A stretch of 8,353 nucleotides of DNA from contig CAMYIQ010000060.1 of NCBI GenBank assembly GCA_947258465.1, positions 1 through 8,353 on the forward strand. Reading direction: 5' to 3'. This document shows positions 7,346-8,353 of the stretch, piece after piece. Every line of letters begins with the position of its first letter. The first letter of the stretch is position 1. The position numbers and the translations under genes were made by a program. A model generated the notes under the pieces. The model had not been told where the DNA came from, did no database searches, and worked only from the letters and a program-made list of their open reading frames with translations. Source of the stretch: an uncultured Erythrobacter sp. GTDB taxonomy: Bacteria; Pseudomonadota; Alphaproteobacteria; Sphingomonadales; Sphingomonadaceae.

Positions 7346-7458
7346 TTCCGCCGATCCGCAGGAAACGTTCAGCCATGCGCAAGCCCTGCGCTGGTGCCCC
7401 ATCGCTGGACCGGCGAAGACTCGTGCGGCGGCTAGGGGAGATAGTCGCGACCGGCGGC

Positions 7459-8353
7459 CTAACCACCGAGGATGGCGGGCAGGTCCAGCCCCTTTTCCCG
7501 CGCACATTCCAGCGCCTCTTCATAGCCCGCATCGGCGTGGCGCATGACGCCCGTCGCTGGATCATTCCACAGCACCCGTTCGAGACGCCGGGCGGCATCC
7601 TCGGTCCCGTCGGCGACGATGACCATCCCGGCGTGCTGTGAAAAGCCCATGCCGACCCCGCCGCCATGGTGCAGGCTGACCCAGGTCGCGCCGCTGGCCG
7701 TGTTGAGCAAGGCATTGAGCAGCGGCCAGTCGCTGACCGCATCCGAGCCGTCCTTCATCGCTTCGGTCTCGCGGTTGGGGCTGGCAACCGAACCGGAATC
7801 GAGGTGATCGCGGCCGATTACCACCGGGGCCTTGAGCTCTCCGTTCGCGACCATTTCGTTGAACGCCATGCCCAAGCGGTGACGGTCGCCCAGCCCGACC
7901 CAGCAGATCCGCGCGGGCAGACCTTGAAAGGCAATCCGTTCGCGCGCCATGTCGAGCCAGTTGTGGAGGTGGTGGTTGTCGGGCAGCAGCTCCTTCACCT
8001 TGGCGTCGGTCTTGTAGATGTCCTCCGGATCGCCCGAGAGCGCGGCCCAGCGGAACGGGCCGACACCGCGGCAGAATAGCGGGCGGATATAGGCAGGCAC
8101 GAAACCGGGGAAGGCAAAGGCATTCTCCAGCCCTTCCTCCAGCGCGACCTGACGGATATTGTTACCGTAATCGAGCGTGGGCACGCCCGCGTCCCAAAAG
8201 GCCAGCATGGCCTCGACCTGCTTGCGCATCGAGGCGCGCGCGGCCTTTTCGACCGCCTTGGGATCGCTTTCACGTTTGGCGCGCCACTCGCCCATGGTCC
8301 AGCCTTCGGGGAGGTAGCCGTTCACCGGATCGTGCGCGCTGGTCTGGTCGGTA
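7459..8353 (-). CDS. hutU: Urocanate hydratase (urocanase), C-terminal part, cut by window edge
   Basis: Urocanase uses tightly bound NAD+ to hydrate urocanate to 4-imidazolone-5-propanoate, the second step of histidine breakdown, in the cytoplasm. The visible 298 residues are the C-terminal half of a protein usually about 555 long. Landmarks are TDQTSAHDPVNGYLPEGW at the edge, LDYGNNIRQ, then FCRGVGPFRW, whose Cys (codon 8071-8073) matches the known active-site cysteine (Cys410 in Pseudomonas putida), then KAPVVIGRDHLDSGSVAS, ETEAMKDGSDAVSDWP and HHGGGVGMGFSQHAGM. The frame stays open through 8352, and the GTG at 8325-8323 is the internal Val of the HDPVNGYLP segment, not a start. It ends in TAG at 7461-7459. 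Other hut genes (hutH, hutI, hutG, hutC) are not visible and would be expected beyond the right edge. Confidence 0.97.
   Translation of the reverse strand, partial: TDQTSAHDPVNGYLPEGWTMGEWRAKRESDPKAVEKAARASMRKQVEAMLAFWDAGVPTLDYGNNIRQVALEEGLENAFAFPGFVPAYIRPLFCRGVGPFRWAALSGDPEDIYKTDAKVKELLPDNHHLHNWLDMARERIAFQGLPARICWVGLGDRHRLGMAFNEMVANGELKAPVVIGRDHLDSGSVASPNRETEAMKDGSDAVSDWPLLNALLNTASGATWVSLHHGGGVGMGFSQHAGMVIVADGTEDAARRLERVLWNDPATGVMRHADAGYEEALECAREKGLDLPAILGG

Noticed and set aside
7310..7370. EcfG-type stress promoter (GGAACC on the minus strand at about 7350)
   Set aside because: The -35-like GGAACC is present, but no CGTT element occurs at 16-18 nt spacing; the bases there read TTTG.
7185..7547. 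Plus-strand 120-codon frame spanning the hutU-DUF885 gap
   Set aside because: It overlaps both flanking genes in antisense, its composition is Arg/Pro-rich like other GC-rich shadow frames, and I see no convincing start signal or recognisable domain.
7459..8325. Urocanase beginning at the GTG at 8325
   Set aside because: The frame continues upstream as TDQTSAHDP, a conserved urocanase segment, so the GTG is an internal valine codon and the gene runs off the window edge.

Overview
The window looks like chromosomal DNA of a GC-rich alphaproteobacterium, most likely from Sphingomonadales (Sphingomonas/Erythrobacter-like). That assignment is inferred from the base composition, the style of the proteins, and the gene repertoire: a PepSY-TM iron-uptake protein, exported S9 peptidases and paired DUF885 proteins. 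No marker gene proves it. I see no mobile element, CRISPR array, tRNA or rRNA.

Layout. Positions 2-205 (+) hold the 3' end of a small membrane protein resembling DUF3649 iron-uptake-associated proteins. It overlaps by 3 nt (GTGA) the start of a PepSY-associated transmembrane protein (202-1518, +). After 53 bp comes a secreted prolyl-oligopeptidase-family (S9) serine peptidase (1572-3626, +). A perfect 13-bp hairpin followed by a T-rich run (3648-3678) separates this rightward block from a leftward block. On the minus strand, transcribed right to left, are the 3' part of urocanate hydratase hutU (7459 to the window edge), a 190-bp intergenic region with two small inverted repeats, and two tandem full-length DUF885 putative metallopeptidases (5481-7268, then 3697-5469). 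The ribosome binding site of the second DUF885 gene directly abuts the stop codon of the first.

How the genes may work together. Three of the six genes encode probable exported peptidases (one serine type, two with the DUF885 HEGNPGHH motif). The neighbouring hutU acts in cytoplasmic histidine catabolism. This fits use of external or periplasmic peptides as carbon and nitrogen source, but the link rests on gene proximity only. The first two genes belong to a separate theme, probably siderophore or iron uptake at the inner membrane. No gene here is clearly a new system. The most distinctive item is the translationally linked DUF885 duplicate pair, whose copies differ mainly at the mature N-terminus (His-rich in one, a Cys at the predicted cleavage site in the other).
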